Assembly (NCBI GenBank): GCA_030145015.1
Contig: JAQYWI010000226.1
Coordinates: 1-7,897 of the forward strand
Direction of reading: 5' to 3'
DNA from: Desulfobacterales bacterium
Lineage (GTDB): Bacteria > Desulfobacterota > Desulfobacteria > Desulfobacterales > JAHEIW01
Length of the DNA stretch: 7,897 nt
The position numbers and the translations under genes were made by a program. Under the pieces are notes generated by a model. It had not been told where the DNA came from. It did not search any database and saw only the letters and a program-made list of their open reading frames with translations. Positions within the stretch are counted from its first letter, which is position 1. Each line of letters begins with the position of its first letter. Shown here in pieces: positions 6,593 through 7,897 of the stretch.

Positions 6593-7843
6593 ATGAAAGA
6601 CGTTGTGATTGCTTCGGCCTGCAGGACCGCCATCGGCGCCTTTGGCGGAACCTTAAAAAACAATCATGCGGCAACCATTGCCAGTGTGACGATGAAAGCG
6701 GCTGTAGAGAGAGCCGGCATCGATGCCGCCATGATCGATGATGTGCGCTACGGCTGCTGTATGGAGCCGGTGGACACCTTAAATGTGACTCGCATTGCCG
6801 CTCTTTTAGCCGGCATACCGGATAGCGTACCGGCGGTTACGATCAACCGGGTCTGCATTTCCGGAATGGAAGCCGTTCTTTCGGGGATGGCGATGATCCA
6901 GGCCGGCATGGCAGATGTCATCCTGGCCGGAGGGGTCGAACATATGTCCAGTGTGCCGTACTCGCTTCCGGGGGCCAGATGGGGGTACCGCTTGCAGGAC
7001 CAGCAATGCATCGACAATTTGATCCGCGGTTTGCATTGCGGGTCCCACATCATACCGCATCCCGAAGACGGCCCGGTGGATGCTGAAAAGCCGCCGCTCT
7101 CCTTTTTTAAAGGCAAACCGTATATTATGGGGCATACGGCGGAATTCGTCGCCCAACATCTCAATATCAGCAGGGAGGAAATGGACGAAGTCGCGCTGCG
7201 CAGCCACAACAATGTTGAACGCGCCACCCAGGACGGCTCGTTTAAAGATGAAATCATCCCGATGGAAATCCCCCAGAGAAAACAAGCGCCCATCATTTTC
7301 GATAAAGACGAACATTTCAGACCCGGACTGACGCTGGCAGATCTTCACAAGCTGCCGCCGGCATTTGTACCGGAGACCGGCAAGGTGACAGCCGGAAACT
7401 CCAGCGGTATTAACGACGGATCTGCCGCCATCGTCATCATGTCTGCTGAAAAAGCCAAAGATCTGAATATCCAGCCGCTGGCAAAAATAACGGCCACCGG
7501 CAAGGGCGGCTGCCATCCGTCCATTATGGGGCTGTCCCCGGTACCCGCGCTTGCCGATCTTTTTAAACGCAGCGGCATGAAATTAGAAGATTTTGACCTG
7601 ATTGAAATCAACGAGGCCTTTGCCGCCCAGTACCTGGGCTGTGAAAAAGAGCTGGGTTTGAATCGGGAAATCACCAACATCAACGGCTCGGGAATCGGCC
7701 TGGGGCATCCGGTGGGCGCCACCGGCGCCCGGATCATCATCACCTTGATCCATGCGTTGAAACAGAAGAACAAAAACCTGGGACTGGCAACCCTTTGCGG
7801 GGGCGGCGGCGTATCGATGGCCTGTGCCGTGGAGATAGTTTAG
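6593..7843 (+). CDS. Thiolase (acetyl-CoA C-acyltransferase/acetyltransferase)
   Basis: Cytoplasmic thiolase that cleaves a 3-oxoacyl-CoA with CoA to acetyl-CoA and a shortened acyl-CoA, or runs in reverse. All signatures are present in 416 residues: nucleophile Cys88 in INRVCISGMEAV, MSSVPYSLPGARWG at 118-131, GNSSGINDGSAA at 268-279, NEAFAAQ at 340-346, His372 in GSGIGLGHPVGATGAR, and the second catalytic Cys402 in CGGGG. The usual family length is about 390. The surplus lies mainly in the loop domain, where the stretch from Arg129 to Met179 is some 20-25 residues longer than usual and rich in Cys, His and Pro (Cys139, Cys149, His152, His156). This domain contacts CoA and the acyl chain, so the insertion may mark a substrate-specific subfamily. 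Biosynthetic and degradative thiolases cannot be separated from sequence alone, but the preceding acyl-CoA dehydrogenase favours beta-oxidation. The start is supported by a consensus ribosome binding site. Confidence 0.97.
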   Translation: MKDVVIASACRTAIGAFGGTLKNNHAATIASVTMKAAVERAGIDAAMIDDVRYGCCMEPVDTLNVTRIAALLAGIPDSVPAVTINRVCISGMEAVLSGMAMIQAGMADVILAGGVEHMSSVPYSLPGARWGYRLQDQQCIDNLIRGLHCGSHIIPHPEDGPVDAEKPPLSFFKGKPYIMGHTAEFVAQHLNISREEMDEVALRSHNNVERATQDGSFKDEIIPMEIPQRKQAPIIFDKDEHFRPGLTLADLHKLPPAFVPETGKVTAGNSSGINDGSAAIVIMSAEKAKDLNIQPLAKITATGKGGCHPSIMGLSPVPALADLFKRSGMKLEDFDLIEINEAFAAQYLGCEKELGLNREITNINGSGIGLGHPVGATGARIIITLIHALKQKNKNLGLATLCGGGGVSMACAVEIV

Positions 7844-7897
7844 ACTTTTAAATCACAAAATTCGCTACTTTGGAGTGAAAATAAAACTGATTCAAGC

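Noticed and set aside
6806..7516. A 236-codon minus-strand open frame opposite the thiolase
   Set aside because: It lies wholly within the conserved thiolase gene and reads as Arg/His/Gly-rich shadow sequence with no supporting start signal.
7844..7897. Start of a further gene at GTG 7875
   Set aside because: Only seven codons remain before the window ends and there is no separate ribosome binding site.

Overview
The window reads as ordinary chromosomal sequence from an anaerobic bacterium, most likely a sulfate reducer or syntroph of the Desulfobacterota (Desulfobacterales-like). This is inferred from protein style, not from any search. The supporting signs are a long DmdC-like acyl-CoA dehydrogenase, a thiolase, a pyruvate phosphate dikinase, and a PAS protein ending in a CxxC...CxxC tail of a kind I associate with PAS and response-regulator proteins of this group.

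Layout: positions 55-2802 (minus) hold ppdK, complete, with a strong ribosome binding site and a recognisable promoter in a 251-bp divergent intergenic region. On the plus strand follow a two-PAS sensory protein with no recognised output domain (3054-4181), a 298-bp intergenic region, a 617-residue acyl-CoA dehydrogenase (4480-6333), a 259-bp intergenic region, and a 416-residue thiolase (6593-7843). The last 54 bases hold no supportable feature.

The two plus-strand intergenic regions are the least ordinary part. The first carries a short minus-strand coding-like fragment and then a large inverted repeat built from degenerate 8-nt units, which ends 20 nt before the dehydrogenase ribosome binding site. 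The second carries an inverted repeat built from 7-nt units that encloses about 140 bp of hairpin-forming sequence with alternative pairings. The dehydrogenase gene is thus bracketed by two different short-unit inverted repeats.

Functionally, the dehydrogenase and thiolase are the first and last steps of a beta-oxidation-like acyl-CoA pathway yielding acetyl-CoA. PpdK can turn pyruvate made from acetyl-CoA into phosphoenolpyruvate for gluconeogenesis. The PAS protein may sense redox or a ligand, but nothing in the sequence ties it to its neighbours. I see no CRISPR array, tRNA, rRNA, transposase or phage gene, and no clear evidence of a wholly new system. The best leads are the repeat-bracketed regions and the PAS protein's tail.
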